Shown: positions 46,949 through 59,146 of the stretch, piece after piece
How the letters are laid out: every line of letters begins with the position of its first letter
Position numbering within the stretch: the first letter of the stretch is position 1
Assembly: GCA_900175165.2 (NCBI GenBank)
Contig: FWWN02000703.1
Span: forward strand, 1 to 64,000
Direction of reading: 5' to 3'
DNA length: 64,000 bases
DNA from: Rhizomucor pusillus
Lineage: Eukaryota; Mucoromycota; Mucoromycetes; Mucorales; Lichtheimiaceae
Translations under genes and position numbers: made by a program
Notes under the pieces: generated by a model
Seen by the model: the letters and a program-made list of their open reading frames with translations, nothing else
Databases searched by the model: none
What the model was told of the DNA's origin: nothing

Positions 46949-47629
46949 TTAAGCGCCCTTGGGGGCTTCCTTGTCTGTAGAATGACTTAGTAAACGAGAG
47001 CAATCAACGTAAGTTTTTGTTTCTGCTTGATACTTACAGGACAAGGCGTGTTCTTCGCCCATGGCGGAGACGACGGAGACGAGCAAGTCCTTGCCTTCAT
47101 CAAAGTCGGCTTGCAATTGCTCACCGAGCTCACCCTCGGGAAGTCTGACATCATCCTTGGTGGAGCCATCGTTCAACATCAAGGAAAGGAAACCATCATC
47201 GATGTTGATAAGTTGGTATTCGTTGCGGACAACGTTGGGGACATCCATGTTGTGGGTGGAGGGAGAGAGATCTTCTAACTTTCTGTTGATTGCGTTCTTG
47301 GTCAGTACCTTGCAAGCTCTTCCATTTTTTATTTCCATATACGGTTTCTCTCTTTCTTACCTGCCAGTGAAGATATCAATGCCGACCAAGTGGACCTTGG
47401 CGTGACCGTGCTTGCCGGTCTTGGAGGTGGACATTTCGACGATCTTGCAGGGTCGGCCTAGATACGAAAACGGGTTAGCAGCGTCGATCCAATCTCAAAA
47501 AACCAATGGAGAAAGCTTGCCCTTAATTACGACGTGTCCGTTCTTGCGGAGGGCAGAGCACTGCATGGGGAAGGTGGCAGAGGCACCGGCATCAGCAGTC
47601 TCGAAGGTGTGCTCGTGATCGTCAGACAT
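46949..47629 (-). CDS. HYP2: Translation factor eIF5A (hypusine-containing)
   Basis: Four exons from ATG 47629 to TAA at 46949-46951, about 158 residues. eIF5A binds stalled ribosomes to aid peptide-bond formation and termination. The protein begins [20 protein letters not shown]. The hypusine loop reads [20 protein letters not shown], with the modified lysine in GKHGH. The C-terminal OB fold has [20 protein letters not shown] and ends ALSYKEAPKGA. Intron 1 (47458-47520) lies inside VVIKGRPCKI and must use a GC donor (AAGG|GCAAGC) because no GT site keeps the frame. Introns 2 and 3 are ordinary GT-AG, and the third joins ALSY across a codon. The gene is intact. HYP2/TIF51A is the yeast name. 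Confidence 0.95.
47458..47520 (-). other. GC-AG intron in the eIF5A gene
   Basis: A 63-base intron with donor GCAAGC and acceptor CTAG. The invariant KGRPCK protein sequence fixes both boundaries. Confidence 0.8.
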
Positions 47630-48597
47630 TTTCTTTGAGATGAAAGGGAGAAAAGGGGAAGGCTTAGTGGGTATGCGCCCAGATCGTTAAAAAATTTGCA
47701 GTCGGACTTAAACCCGCATCTTTCTCTTGGTTAGACCAGCCCCGAAACAGACAAAAAAGAAAAAGTTTAAGGTATACCTTTGTTCAACAGTCTATTCTAT
47801 GTATCGTGGCCTATAGCATCCTACCAAGTCGGTATGATGGGGTCTAACGATGCATTTTCTGCTAGCAGTGTGCACTTTGAAATAGACCATTCTAGCCTTG
47901 TAACCATTGCCGCTTGCACATTCGTGGTGCGTCACTCGTATGTAAGCAGAGTCAAAAGCTTTTGTCAGGGGAGTCTGCAGAGATAGCGTGAAAGAGGTCA
48001 ACTGGCTACTTTGGAACTATATACATTGCGATAAACGCATAATTGTGTAAATGCATGCGTATGGGCAGCAATGGGCTTTACAGACGGATGCCGGTTACTA
48101 GCAAAGTAGTTATATCCTGACATGGAGGAAGGGACAAGATCAGAGTGTTACCTGATACACAATGATGGATAACAATGCATAACAGGGCAGTGCCAGCGAC
48201 CGCTGTCAAGGCGCGCCCCATATTGGTTGAGAAAAGAGTTGTTCATCTCAAATGTGAGAAAATTAGTCCATGTGGCTTCCGGAATTTCACATTCTTTCTC
48301 GGTGAGTTTTTGACGTTTTAAGAATATCCATGCTTACATCAAATGTGAATCTCGGCGCTTAAGACCGGATCTCCTCCGGACGCCCCAAAAGTTCTATTTT
48401 TCACGTCGACTGCCATTGCTCTGAAGCAGCTACGGAGGCAATACGCATAGCAGCGAAGATTCATTAATGCCAGATCGAGCCGCCGCCTTCTTTGAGCGGA
48501 TTGAGGTCACCAGGGGAAATTAAATAGCAAGAATTGATTTAGGTATTGGACCTGTGCGACAACGACGATCTTTATCTCTTTGCTCAGCAGACACGAA
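47630..48597. other. Divergent promoter region between eIF5A and P450
   Basis: About 970 bases, no gene. A segment near 47696-47745 has tRNA-like letters but does not fold as a tRNA. Confidence 0.5.
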
Positions 48598-48604
48598 TAT
48601 AAAA
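48598..48604 (+). promoter_or_regulatory. TATA box of the third P450
   Basis: TATAAAA lies 72 bases upstream of ATG 48676 and is followed by a T/C-rich stretch. Confidence 0.55.
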
Positions 48605-48675
48605 GGCACACACCATGACTTTTTAATTTCTACTTTTTTTTTCCATACAATCTTGCCCTTTTCATACGACAACAA

Positions 48676-50509
48676 ATGCTGCAGTATACCCAAGAACTTA
48701 CCCAGCAATTAATAAGACCGTATTTTCAATCTTCCGCCAAGCTCAGAAGCCTGCTGCTGCGATTCGGATTAGCAGGCACGGCCGTGTGGATCCTCGTGCG
48801 ATATTTCCTGTATCGATTGTATCTGCATCCTGTCAACAAGATACCAGGCCCGCCTACTGGTTGGTTCCCGCTTCTCGGCAACGCGGTGCAAATCCTCAGA
48901 GCAGATGTAAGCTTTTCGCTTTTGCTGTACTTACTGATCCGTTTCTCTAAAGGATTAGGATTTATATAGCCTGGAGCCTGTCAGCTAGAATGGACTAAAA
49001 AATTTGGCACCATTGTCGCATATCATGGACCGTGGAACAGACCTCGATTGGTTATCAGCGATCCAGAGCTGGTTAAGCAAGTCCTGACCACACAGGAGTA
49101 CGACTTTGTCAAGCCGCACGAGACCGTCGAGTTTCTGCGCGTTGTACTCGGATACGGCGTGCTGTTAGCAGAGGCAAGTCATGTATAAAATCGTAGATGG
49201 ATTAAAAATTTGAGTCTAACTAGAGTGGATAATTATAGGGCGCTGAGCATAGACACCAACGTAAAATGTTGAATCCTGCATTTTCGGTTCAAGCACTTCG
49301 AGGCATGATTCCTGCAATGACGGTGCCTGCTGTGCACCTGCGTGACAAATGGCTCAAACGGACTGTGTCCGGTCCAGTAGAGATTGATGTAACCGAAGGC
49401 CTTAGTCTGGCTACTTTGGATGTTATCGGCATCGCAGGATTTGGCACCGAGTTTCGATCGGTCACCGACTCTAAGCTGGACACGACCGGCGGACGGCTTG
49501 GTCGAGCGTACAGAGACTTGTTTTTTGGAGAAACATCGTACATGCGGATCCTCGGTATCTTTGTGCCAGCTTTGCGGAAACTGCCGACCAAACGCAACCA
49601 AGTCTTGCGTCGAGATATCCAAACACTCAACGATGAGACACAGAAAATGATTGAACAAGGCCGCAAACGAGGAAAAACCTTCCTTGGTCGAGACTTGCTA
49701 TCTTTGATGATCAGCCAGATTGATGAGGATACCGGCCGTGGCATGACCAATCAAGAACTCAAGGATCAATGTCTTACGTTCCTTGCGGCTGGGTAAATGA
49801 TACTGATGACTATATATACTTTTTAAATCTTTATCGCTCACGCAGCACTGTTAGTCACGAGACAACGAGCGTTGCACTTTCGTGGGGTCTGTATTTGCTA
49901 GCGCAGCATCAAGATATACAAGATCAGCTCCGTCAAGAAGTCGAGCAATTATTCAATGGCATCGATGCATCGCTTCCCATTTTTTCCGACTTCATGCAAG
50001 CCGTGCAGGAGGGTAGATTGGAATCATTTGTCGAGCAGGCCAATATCCCATCATACGATGCCATCAACAACCTCAGGTTGCTCAACAATGTGTGCAAGGA
50101 AACGATGCGCTTGTATCCACCCGTGCCGATGACCAACCGTATCAGTACCAAAGATACAACCTTTGGCCATTACTATGTACCCAAAGGAACAACAATCTTC
50201 ATATGTCCGATGGTGAGCCACCATGACCCTCGGTGGTGGGGCAAAGACGTCGAGCAGTTCCGTCCATCCAGATGGGACGACGCACCCGCTAACCAGATCA
50301 GTCCTTACATCTACCTTCCATTCCTAGCTGGAGGACGTCAATGTATCGGATACCGGTTTGCCTTGATGGAATTCAAGGTGCTCCTATCGATTCTCATTCT
50401 CAATCTCAAATTTTCACCAGTGCCAGGCTTTGTACCTCGTCAAAAGCAACAGGTCACCTTGCGGCCGTACCCTTCGATGAAACTGATGGTAGAACAGGTT
50501 GCTTTTTGA
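48676..50509 (+). CDS. Cytochrome P450 monooxygenase, different family from the tandem pair
   Basis: Four exons from ATG 48676 to TGA 50507-50509, about 540 residues: 48676-48906, 48985-49173, 49239-about 49793, and about 49851-50509. A membrane anchor near residues 30-55 (LAGTAVWILVRYFLYRLYLH) precedes the proline hinge NKIPGPPTGWFPLLGN. Landmarks: GVLLAEGAEHRHQRKMLNPA (helix C), LDVIGIAGFGTEF, helix I CLTFLAAGHETTSVALSWGL, ExxR in NNVCKETMRLYPPVPMTNRI, FRPSRWDD, and the heme loop LPFLAGGRQCIGYRFALMEF. Intron 2 has a GC donor. The gene is intact; the substrate is unknown. The closest general resemblance is to CYP3A/CYP5-like fungal enzymes rather than to CYP509. Confidence 0.92.
49174..49238 (+). 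other. GC-AG intron in the third P450 gene
   Basis: A 65-base intron with donor AG|GCAAGT and acceptor TATAG. The conserved helix C phrase LLAEGAEHRHQR is restored only with this splice. Confidence 0.8.
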
Positions 50510-50625
50510 TTATAAATATAGTAACTAGTGAATAGTAGAAGTAACAGCAAAGAGAAAAAGGACAAAAAACGAACATAATGTGTGGTGCTATGTATGTATA
50601 GAGATAAATAAATGTGGAACTCCTC

Positions 50626-53149
50626 TCAGTCTTGAACGTTTTGATAATATCGACAACATCGAGCGGGAACCCAACCATATGGGCCTCCAGACTCCAGACG
50701 GCCGTACCACCAATCTTGGTCTGAATTGTTGTTTTCGGGATCCGTTGGCATTAAGATCTGGATAACATCACCTTGCCGCAGCTGTAGGCGTTCCGGAATA
50801 TCAGATTCATAGTCTTGTATAGCAATTCCAGAAAAGGCAGGCTTGGTTTCTCCAAAGAGCAAGCCGCCGGACGGATCGAGCTGCTTATCAGTGCTGTTAC
50901 TGCTTACAATAAGCTCGAGCGGCCGAGATATGGATGACGATGTAGCGGTTGAAATCATGGATAATCGCTTCACATCTTTTTTTGCCAGTTTGTAAATCAG
51001 TATGTAATTTTGCAAAACGAGACGTGATAAATTTACTACCTTCACTTGATCTGCCTGTCATGGTCAGCATTTCTTCCCACGTGAGCAAAAGACTGCTTCG
51101 ATTTGATTCTGCTCCTCCACTTCCAATCGAGAATAGGTCGCTTTCACTCTGGTGGTGCTTTCTGCTTCGCCGTTCCTCTTGATCTAGTTGTTTCTTTTGC
51201 AGGGTCGTAATACTTGATATGCATTCGTGGACCGTCTGCATCCGGGCATGGTACTCTTGCAGGATATCTTTGCTCCTTCCATTGTCGTCCACTAGATCGC
51301 TGAAAGCACGGCGCAGGCTACGATACGCGTTGGCTTGAATTTGGGCTAGCTCGCATAGTAGAATGTCAAAGTACTGTGCCGCTAACTCTAAAAACCGTGG
51401 TAACTCTTCTTCTAGCTGTGCATTGATAGCTTCATACGCTTCATCGCGCTGCAGCATCTTCTTGTTATTGGATCGCTTTTCCATAAGTCGAGTAGGTGCA
51501 TCAAAGATATCGAGGTACCGTGTAACACGCACGTTGATAAACTCTTGGATGCGACCGTCGATAGCGTCTTGAACCCAGGTATCAAACGGTGTCTGACTGA
51601 ACGCGTGCACGGTACCCCAAGGTCCATACACACTTTCAAGAGCTGCTGCGAACGATGCAAGCTTCCGACACTGTTTCTTCATTTCATCCGCCCACAGCAA
51701 CGTATCTTGCACTAATGCATGCGCTGCAAGCTGCTGCTGTTCAAACCTATGCTCGAGGACTTGGAGCTCTGAGCTGTACGCACTGCACTTTGAAAGCCGT
51801 TTCTTGTTGGGTTTTGAACTTCGCTTCTTGCTACTATTGCGTAATAATAAATATCGGCTCTCGAATTGTTTCGAATGTATATCATGCTTTACTTACGATA
51901 TCTAAAAAGAAGGACCCCAAATAGGCAGTTAGCCAGACAGGTTATCAAAAAATTTAGCAATTTCCCTTCTTCCTCCTCCCCACACGAAATCAAGGAATGT
52001 GGGATGTGTTACCTACGCTGCTTGGCGATAACGACGACGATGCAGAGTAGTGCTTGGTCTTTGCACCACTGCCAGTGCCAACCATCAAGTCCTGGACTAG
52101 ATCTTTGCGTCGTTTCATTTCATTGATATGGTTTGCAATTCGTTGCACGCACTCTGCTGCGGTCATTAGGAGCGAATAGCTATAGTGAGATGGTGAGGTT
52201 AGGCTGATCATTTCCTAACAGCCAGTGTGAGGTACATAAATAGCAGCAAAATATATAGATATTAGTCCCTAGATTGTCTCAAACAAGCTCGACAAATTTA
52301 ACACGGTACCTGAAGGAGCAGAGGGTACTTTAGTATCCTCTGAACAGGTTTAATGAGGAGACTTGGGAGGTCCCAGCATGTTGTTCTTTCCAGTATTCGT
52401 CGGGTCGCATTCTACTCAGAATTGTTTGTTTAATAATTATCTTTTTTTCATTGTTGCATGAAAGAATAAGATTTCATTCTTTTTTTCACCTTTACAAATT
52501 CATCAATGTCAGGACGAAGTGTCTGAGCCTGTGCCAGTTTGCTGATAGTGTCTTCGTGTCGCTTGCAGTATTCACAGTAGACCTTGTCTAAATGCCTTGA
52601 CTACATTGAAAAAAAGAAAAAATCAGCGTTACAAGATCAGATCATATTATGCCTTATATACAAACGGAATTCTTTGTATACCTTTTCAATGAAAATAGAT
52701 GCAACAGCCGTACCAGAATCCTGACTACTCTGGACAGTTTGCAACGAATTCACCCAGTCCTGTTCGAACTCTGCCAGGTATCGCAAATGACCGCATATCT
52801 GTGCAAAGTAAGGATTCTCGTGATAGAATTCCAGCGCGAGTTGCATATCCTTGTGATACGCAACTTCAGTCTCCACCAGCTCTTGCACCACTCGCACAAG
52901 TTTGTCTGGCGGTTCGGAAGACACGGACGAGAATGACGGCGATGACGGCAACAGCTCCTGCGAGGCTGAAAAGTACGAAGAGGTGGAGGAGGATTCCTCG
53001 TCGCTCGAAGACGATCGGCGATCGCGAAGCTGCTGGGACGATTTCACGCGGCGGAAAACGGACGCCCCGCTCGAGTTGGTCGTCGAGCGGGGCAGGTCGA
53101 AAAACGATGCTTTGTTGCGCAGAGGTTTCTCGGTTGCTAGGAAACCCAT
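50626..53149 (-). CDS. Rho guanine-nucleotide exchange factor with DH, BAR and SH3 domains (Tuba/DNMBP-like)
   Basis: Multi-exon gene from ATG 53149 (MGFLATEKPLRNKASFF) to TGA 50626-50628. A Ser-rich head is followed by the DH domain: VRVVQELVETEVAYHKDMQL (start), HLDKVYCEYCKRHEDTISKL, and the diagnostic LLIKPVQRILKYPLLLQ, then YSLLMTAAECVQRIANHINE. Next comes a long helical BAR-like region: LLWADEMKKQCRKLASFAAA, EEELPRFLELAAQYFDILLC, ELAQIQANAYRSLRRAFSDL. The C-terminus is an SH3 domain: FSGIAIQDYESDIPERLQLR, then GDVIQIL, QDWWYGRLESGGPYGWVPAR. DH-BAR-SH3 is the core of animal Tuba, a Cdc42 activator tied to curved membranes and actin; it has no counterpart in S. cerevisiae that I know. It opposes the two RhoGAPs in this window functionally. 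Exon limits are approximate. Confidence 0.85.
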
Positions 53150-54574
53150 CGTCTTTGATACGCAGCTCTCTCGAGGAGAAACGAGGTGAAAGAAGATAAA
53201 AAAAGGAAAGAATAGACGTACACAAGCAAAGAGAGAGAGAGAGAGATAGAGCGAGGAACATCCATGGAGGAGTTGCTTTTCACCGACTTGTCCTGGGCTT
53301 CCCCTTCCACGGGCGAGACAACCCCTTTTACTGCCTAATTTGTACCTCATATACACTCTTCTTTTTTTCAGGAGATGTTAAAGGTATCTTTACCAAAAGG
53401 AGCCGACACCGTCGGAGATCCATCAGCTTCCTTCCAGTGATCCGCCTACATTTCATTTCCCTTTTATGCATAACCTCCAATGCATATGTCGTCAAGCCCA
53501 TCATATTACTGGATAAGTGGCTACTCAAATTACTATCTACATCTCCACCCATGTAGTGCAGGTTTCGGGACAAATAATGGATGAACATTACGTGAATCTG
53601 CAGATGCATCAGAATCGATAACGGAACAAGAAGTCGCTTATCTTGTAGCCTAGATATTACATATATGTCTTGGAAAGGTATGTCTGATATGAAAGGAGAC
53701 TATGCTATTATAGATAGCGTACCACCACTTTATAATCCCATGAAAAGCATGATGGTTACCGGTGCCTCTTTTTTAACCTTCATACTCCTTTTTTTTTCAA
53801 AGTCCAACGAAAGAGTTGTGATCGAAGGCGGGATCAGAAGGAATGAGCTTTCTGAAACGAAACAATTGACACTCGCCAGAGAGTAAAAATGTACTAAGGT
53901 ACATTGAATGTTCAATTTCCTTTTTGAAACTGCGCAAGGATGTGTAGCCATGATGGTGTTGTAACAATCTCTGGTTGCATCCACATTACATAATACCTCA
54001 CTAAATATCATCCTGGCTGCCACGGTTCGGTGCAAAGGACTTTCAATCAGTCTTATTGAATATCTTTCTGTCCCCAGACTTGGGTTACTTCCTCTAAAGA
54101 CACTATGATTACAAGATGACACTTCCGGTACCAAATAAGCTATAATCGGTCGTGGAAGTACGAGACATAATGCTTGATTCGTTTATCACTAGTTTGTGCT
54201 CCTTATCTTCATTCCTTCATGCTTTCCTTAGATTCAGCATTTATGTCATCGTTTGCCATTACAGCAAGCTGACTTGTCGGATGGTTCCACGGTGCTGTCT
54301 TCAAGTGTCACGGATGTCATCAACGCACCAGGCAGTAGAAAAGGTAAGGAGCCCCTTCTATTCATTTCTGCGAAGATGTACGTATGTTTGGATCTAAACA
54401 TTGGGATGCATACAGACGCAGGAGGAGGTAAATACAATCTCCATTGAACGCGTATGTGGCGTTGTAAAAGGAAAGGCATCGAAGCTCTGTATCTCTGTTG
54501 TTTAGATCAAGGGGAGGGGGGGATACGTTTTTTCTTATTTATTTTACATGTCCTTGCAAGGAGGAGGAGACTAG
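53150..54574. other. Intergenic, no gene seen
   Basis: About 1.4 kb. It includes a (GA)n microsatellite at 53227-53248. Short frames have no recognisable content. Confidence 0.45.
53227..53248. repeat. GA microsatellite
   Basis: Run of (ga)n in the upstream region of the DH-BAR-SH3 gene; on the coding strand this is a CT tract typical of fungal promoters. Confidence 0.7.
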
Positions 54575-55968
54575 CTAATAATGGCTGTAAGTAGCCTTGA
54601 GGCGCATTTGCAAATGATCTGCAGCTGTGAGCGGCTTATTTTGTGCATCCACAACATCTTTCGGTACTGATGCCCGGATGTATTTGCTCGGGACAGGCTC
54701 AAGCAATGCCTGGCTGCCCTGGCAGAAATATGCCATGCTGTATCGAGGCGTCAACTTCGTCTCTGGCGTGAATATGACACGATGCTTGGTAGATTTGAGT
54801 AAATTGTTCGTCCAGTACTCCAAGCAGTCTCCGAGGTTGACAACAATGCAGTCTTCAAGGACAGGAGCATCCAGCCATTTGATGCTCTCCTCATCTTTGG
54901 CGTCCCTATTCGCCTGGATTTGCAAACCACCAACGCCGTTTTGGAACAGTAATGTCAGGGAGCCATAATCCGAGTGCCTAGTGGTACATCTAGTATAGTG
55001 GCAGCTTTTGACAATTTCCGTTAAACTAACCTTCCAATCCTAATATCGTTTGTTTCCTGAGCTTGCTCGAGGGCTGGATAATGCAGTACACGAAGAACAT
55101 CATTGGAGGGCATATCGTATCCGTGTCGGCTTGCCAGCCAGGAACGGCCGCCCTCGGATTCCGGAATCTAATAAACGACAATACCAAATCAAAAACACTG
55201 CTGCTTTATAAGGATATACGAGGGCACTTTATACATATCTTACCTCCAGTGCTATCGCCAAGCATTCGAGAATTTGGCAAACGATCGCGTGACATGCCTA
55301 CAGGTAACGCGAATATTGCATCAGCGATGGAAAAAATGTAAATTTGAATTAGGTTTCTGACCCGGATGAACGCATTGACACGATCCTTTTTGCTTTCAAA
55401 TGCAGGTGGCAGCTGCTGCGACGGAGCATCTCCTTTAAACTTTGCTATGTGAAATGACCTTTGCCATGGTAAGCATCATCGTTATCATCGTCGCATCCCA
55501 TCGATTCCGGGGTATACTTTACTCTTTGTAGTCGCCTTGACTATAGTGGTCAGGATCCACGCTGTATGCATGTATTGTTATTCCAAGCACGACAAATGCA
55601 TCCCAGCGCTAGACTGAAAACCTACGCTTCTTGACGTACAGCCGAATACCCAATGTTGTTCTCCTGGATCGCGTACTCGAGCTTATCCTCTTTGGAGGTG
55701 CCAAAGAATTCCTTGGACTTTACATGTTTTAATTTCACTCGTTAAGATGAATAGTGATCCCCACTAGTAAGCTTTTTTCTTTAACAGAATTTACCATGGA
55801 AAACATTTCTTGCACCGCATCCCGCTCAATAGCGGTGTTGCGTAAATAAAAGAACCCCACATTCACGGCCGCATCAAGGATAAGCTTTGCACATTGGGCT
55901 GGATCGGTTTGATACAGCGAAAAATCGATCACTGGAATGTGCGAGATATCGTTTTGTTCTCCAGTCAT
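54575..55968 (-). CDS. 2-oxoglutarate/Fe(II) oxygenase (isopenicillin-N-synthase-like)
   Basis: Multi-exon gene from ATG 55968 (MTGEQNDISHIPVIDFSLYQ) to TAA 54575-54577. The N-terminal DIOX_N region continues AKLILDAAVNVGFFYLRNTA, then KEFFGTSKEDKLEYAIQENN. The double-stranded beta-helix core has HSDYGSLTLLFQNGVGGLQI, giving the HxD iron ligands, LEDCIVVNLGDCLEYWTNNL, and KSTKHRVIF with the distal His ligand. RYSMAYFC supplies the R-x-S motif that binds 2-oxoglutarate. The C-terminus is HLQMRLKATYSHY. The family oxidises small molecules using 2-oxoglutarate and O2; the substrate cannot be inferred. Roughly 340 residues, as usual. No damage was seen. Middle exon limits are approximate. Confidence 0.88.
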
Positions 55969-56409
55969 ATTGGTGAGAGGAGGTGGGGAGAGAGAAGAGC
56001 GAAAGAAAAGGGAAAACGGAAGACTTGCAGTAGCCGGCGTGCGTTGGGTTTCTTGTTTTCATGCAATCATGCTTGTGCCCTATCTCGCGTTGCACTCACG
56101 CAAAAGAGACAACACACTCTTTCTCTCCCCTGCTGCTCGTATCTTATCAGAATTTTCGGTATCCTCATTTGATAACCCGACAATGCACATTTAAGCAGCT
56201 CGCGATAAACAAAACACTTTGACCCGCGCCAGCCATGGATGACCATCTACGTAGTTTTTGGAGGGACGATGTAATCATAGGTTCTTATGTTCTATATAAG
56301 CTCAATACTAGCAACAGCATAAGATGATCACCGATATAGAATGATTTTCTATTTCGCGAGTTGGGTATTCATGCAGATTGATCGAGTGAGGGTCGTGTGA
56401 AAAAAAAAT
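55969..56409. other. Intergenic, no gene seen
   Basis: Upstream region of the 2OG oxygenase and 3' flank of the GH3 gene. Confidence 0.5.
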
Positions 56410-59146
56410 TCAATGCAAACTGAACGATGCTTGCAGTCGCAGGTCACGGCTGCTGGCGCCGACGTGCACTTGATACTCGCCGGGAAGTACCGTCCATTGC
56501 TTATCCTTCCATATACTCAGGTCCCGCTGCTTATCAAGCTCAATGTTTACTTGTTGCTCTCGTCCAACCTCGAGATATACTTTATCAAACCCGCGGAGAA
56601 GTTTAGGCGGTTCTTGCGCTGCCGCCGGAAATGACACGTAGACCTGCACAACTTCGGCTCCGTCGCGATTGCCAGAGTTCTTGACGTACAGAGACGCCGT
56701 TACAGCGTTGGCTTGCACTTGCAGCGACAGATCGCGATACGTGAACTGTGTGTACGATAAACCCGCACCAAATTCAAACAGCGGATCAATCTTCTTTGCA
56801 TCAAACCATTTGTACCCTACGAGCAGCTTCTCCTTGTAGTCAATCTGTTGTTGACGCAGAGATCGATGGTTAACACAATAATACTTTGAGGATGCAGAGC
56901 TGGTACTATTTAGTTACCTCGACATTCCAGGTACTGGAAGCCGGATAATCCGACATCTTTTTGGCAATCGTAAATGGGAGCCGAGCAGACGGATTGACGT
57001 CTCCAAATAAAACATCTGCTAGAGAGTTGCCTGTTTCTTGACCAGGTAGACCCGGCCACACCACCGCTTTAATGTTTGGATGGTCTATCCATGGCATCTC
57101 GATAGGATCCGTTGCGTGTATAATAACGATCGTGTTTTTGTTGGCATCTGCTGTTCGTTTGATCTGAGTGGGAAGGTGTCAATTCTGCTGGCTGTCTCCA
57201 TTTGATACAATACTTATCTGCTTACCAAAAGATCATCTATCGGACCAGCTCCCTTTGATACTCTGTCAAATGCTTCTGCCGAAAATGCGCTGACGCATAC
57301 GATAGCAACATCGGCGTTCTTGGCAACAAACGGAAACAAGGACGAGGCAATGTCGCCGACGGGACCGAGGTCGTTCAAAAAGGATGTGACTTTGATGGAA
57401 TCCTTTTTGGCTCGTGCGGTTATTCCTTCAAGAGGCTGCATATATTGTGAGGACATCGCCTTTATCTAAAGCAATCCAAGATAATTTAACTTACAGTTAC
57501 CACGTAAGGGAACGACGCCGCATCCGAGCCTCCACCTTCAGCAACTGTGCCAAATGGACAATAGTTTGCCGGACATGTATTTGGCCCACTTTAATTCGTG
57601 TGAGAAGATCACGATAAAGTTTTAAAAGCAGTGTTTGGCATACATGGGGTTCTTGCCTGCATCGCTGCCGATAACGGCAATCTTTTTAACTTTGGCCGGA
57701 TTGATGGGCAGTATGTTTGCCTCGTTCTTCAACAGGACCGTCGATGCAGCACCCATTTCCCGAATACCAGTCTTGTGGTCAGACTGCACGTCGTTGTCAC
57801 TTTGGACTTGCACTTCCGGATAATTCTAAAACATGTCGCATATTAAGCAACGAAACTGTTGAGATTAAATTGCTGGCCTAAGAACTTACTTGGTCCTGAC
57901 CCATCTGGCATACGTTTAATTGGCTAGAGTTAGTCCTCGTTTAGTTTCCAGTTATTTGGTTATATGTACTTTGTACCATGCTGCGGCGATGCGATGAACC
58001 ATCTCTGTGAGCTATATACAAAACTTTATCTGTAACTGCATTCATGCATCAAATACTTCATTAGAAATACTTACCCGTTGTTCGGATACCTTGCCTGCAT
58101 CCGCGGCCTTCAGCAAGGCAGAGCCGAAGTGTCCATCATCGCCAGGCATGCTCATATCAAGACCGGCATTTGCAGCCTTTGCCGTTGAATGCGTAGCGTG
58201 CCAGTCGCTTACAACCCATCCTTGAAAGCCGAGCTCGTCGCGAAGAATAGATGTCAGTGTATGGTTGTTTTCGCACGCAAACACATCATCCACGCGGTTG
58301 TATGAGCACATGACAGAACCTACGCCGGCTTCAACGGATCGAGCAAACGGCCAAAGATAGATCTCATGGAGAGTACGGTCGTCCAAGTTGGAAGAGTACT
58401 AACAGAAGCATATTCATCAGCATAGGATTTCCCTACTTCTCGATGCAGATACTTGTACTTGCGATTTTTCTGTTTGTTTCTTGGTTGTTGGCAATGTAAT
58501 GTTTGGCTGTACATATCTATCATTATGCTTATTAGAATTGACGCTACACAAGCGAGTTTCATGCAAGTAATTTTTATCACGTACAACACCTTCGGACTGC
58601 GTGCCTAGAATCGTTTCTGCAGCAACGACACCGCTGAGATATGGGTCCTTGGTTAAATAAGCAATTGTTCACGTTGGAGATAAGCGCATCTTTTCTTACC
58701 TCTCCAAAGCTGTCCCAATTGCGTCCTCCTTCGGGTACTCGCAGAATATCCATGTTTGGACCTAGGATCACATTGATGCCCTTGCCACGGAACTCTTGAC
58801 CCAGATGAGCACCCCGCTGACGGATGAGTGCTCTGTCAAAAGACGCAGCGGCGTTGATCCCTGCAACAAATGCACTCGTGCCTTTTGAACCACGCACCCC
58901 GAGTGGTCCGTCTTGGAGACAAAGCGAGGGGAACCCAGGAACATTGCCGCTGTTGCCAGTGCACGGCCCATCCACACCGGTCGTTATCTTAACTCGCTGG
59001 TCGATCGTCATTCTAGACGTCACAGCTGCCGCCATGCTAGATGCCTCGTCCCATGTCCGCAGAGCATAGATGCACGCTCCACTCCATGTTAATACGACCA
59101 AGAGTAATAATGTAACGTACAATTGTATTATTTGCAATGACAACAT
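56410..59146 (-). CDS. Secreted GH3 beta-glucosidase
   Basis: Multi-exon gene from ATG 59146 to TGA-type stop at 56410. The start is the first in-frame ATG and opens a signal peptide (LYVTLLLLVVLTWSGACIYA). GH3 enzymes remove terminal beta-glucose from cello-oligosaccharides or glucosides. Landmarks: MTIDQRVKITTGVDGPCTGN, PGFPSLCLQDGPLGVRG, FRGKGINVILGPNMDILRVP, GGRNWDSFGE, VGSVMCSYNRV, GFQGWVVSDWHATHST with the nucleophile Asp in SDW, LLKNEANILPINPAKVKKIA, FGTVAEGGGSDAA, WPGLPGQETGNSLADVLFGD, LPFTIAKKM and FEFGAGLSYT. A C-terminal fibronectin-III-like domain includes NRDGAEVVQVYVSFP and PKLLRGFDKVYLEVG. The loop carrying the acid/base Glu is divergent (SAFSAEAFDR instead of the usual SGEGYI). 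About 840 residues; intact as far as visible. Confidence 0.92.

Noticed and set aside
47690..47750. tRNA-like sequence on the minus strand (GGTCTAACCAAG ... GGGTTTAAGTCC followed by Ts)
   Set aside because: The T-arm can form only about three of five pairs and no acceptor or anticodon stem is present, so it is not a credible tRNA gene.
29181..50509. A secondary-metabolite cluster built on the three P450s
   Set aside because: No polyketide synthase, NRPS, terpene cyclase or prenyltransferase is present, and housekeeping genes lie between the P450s.
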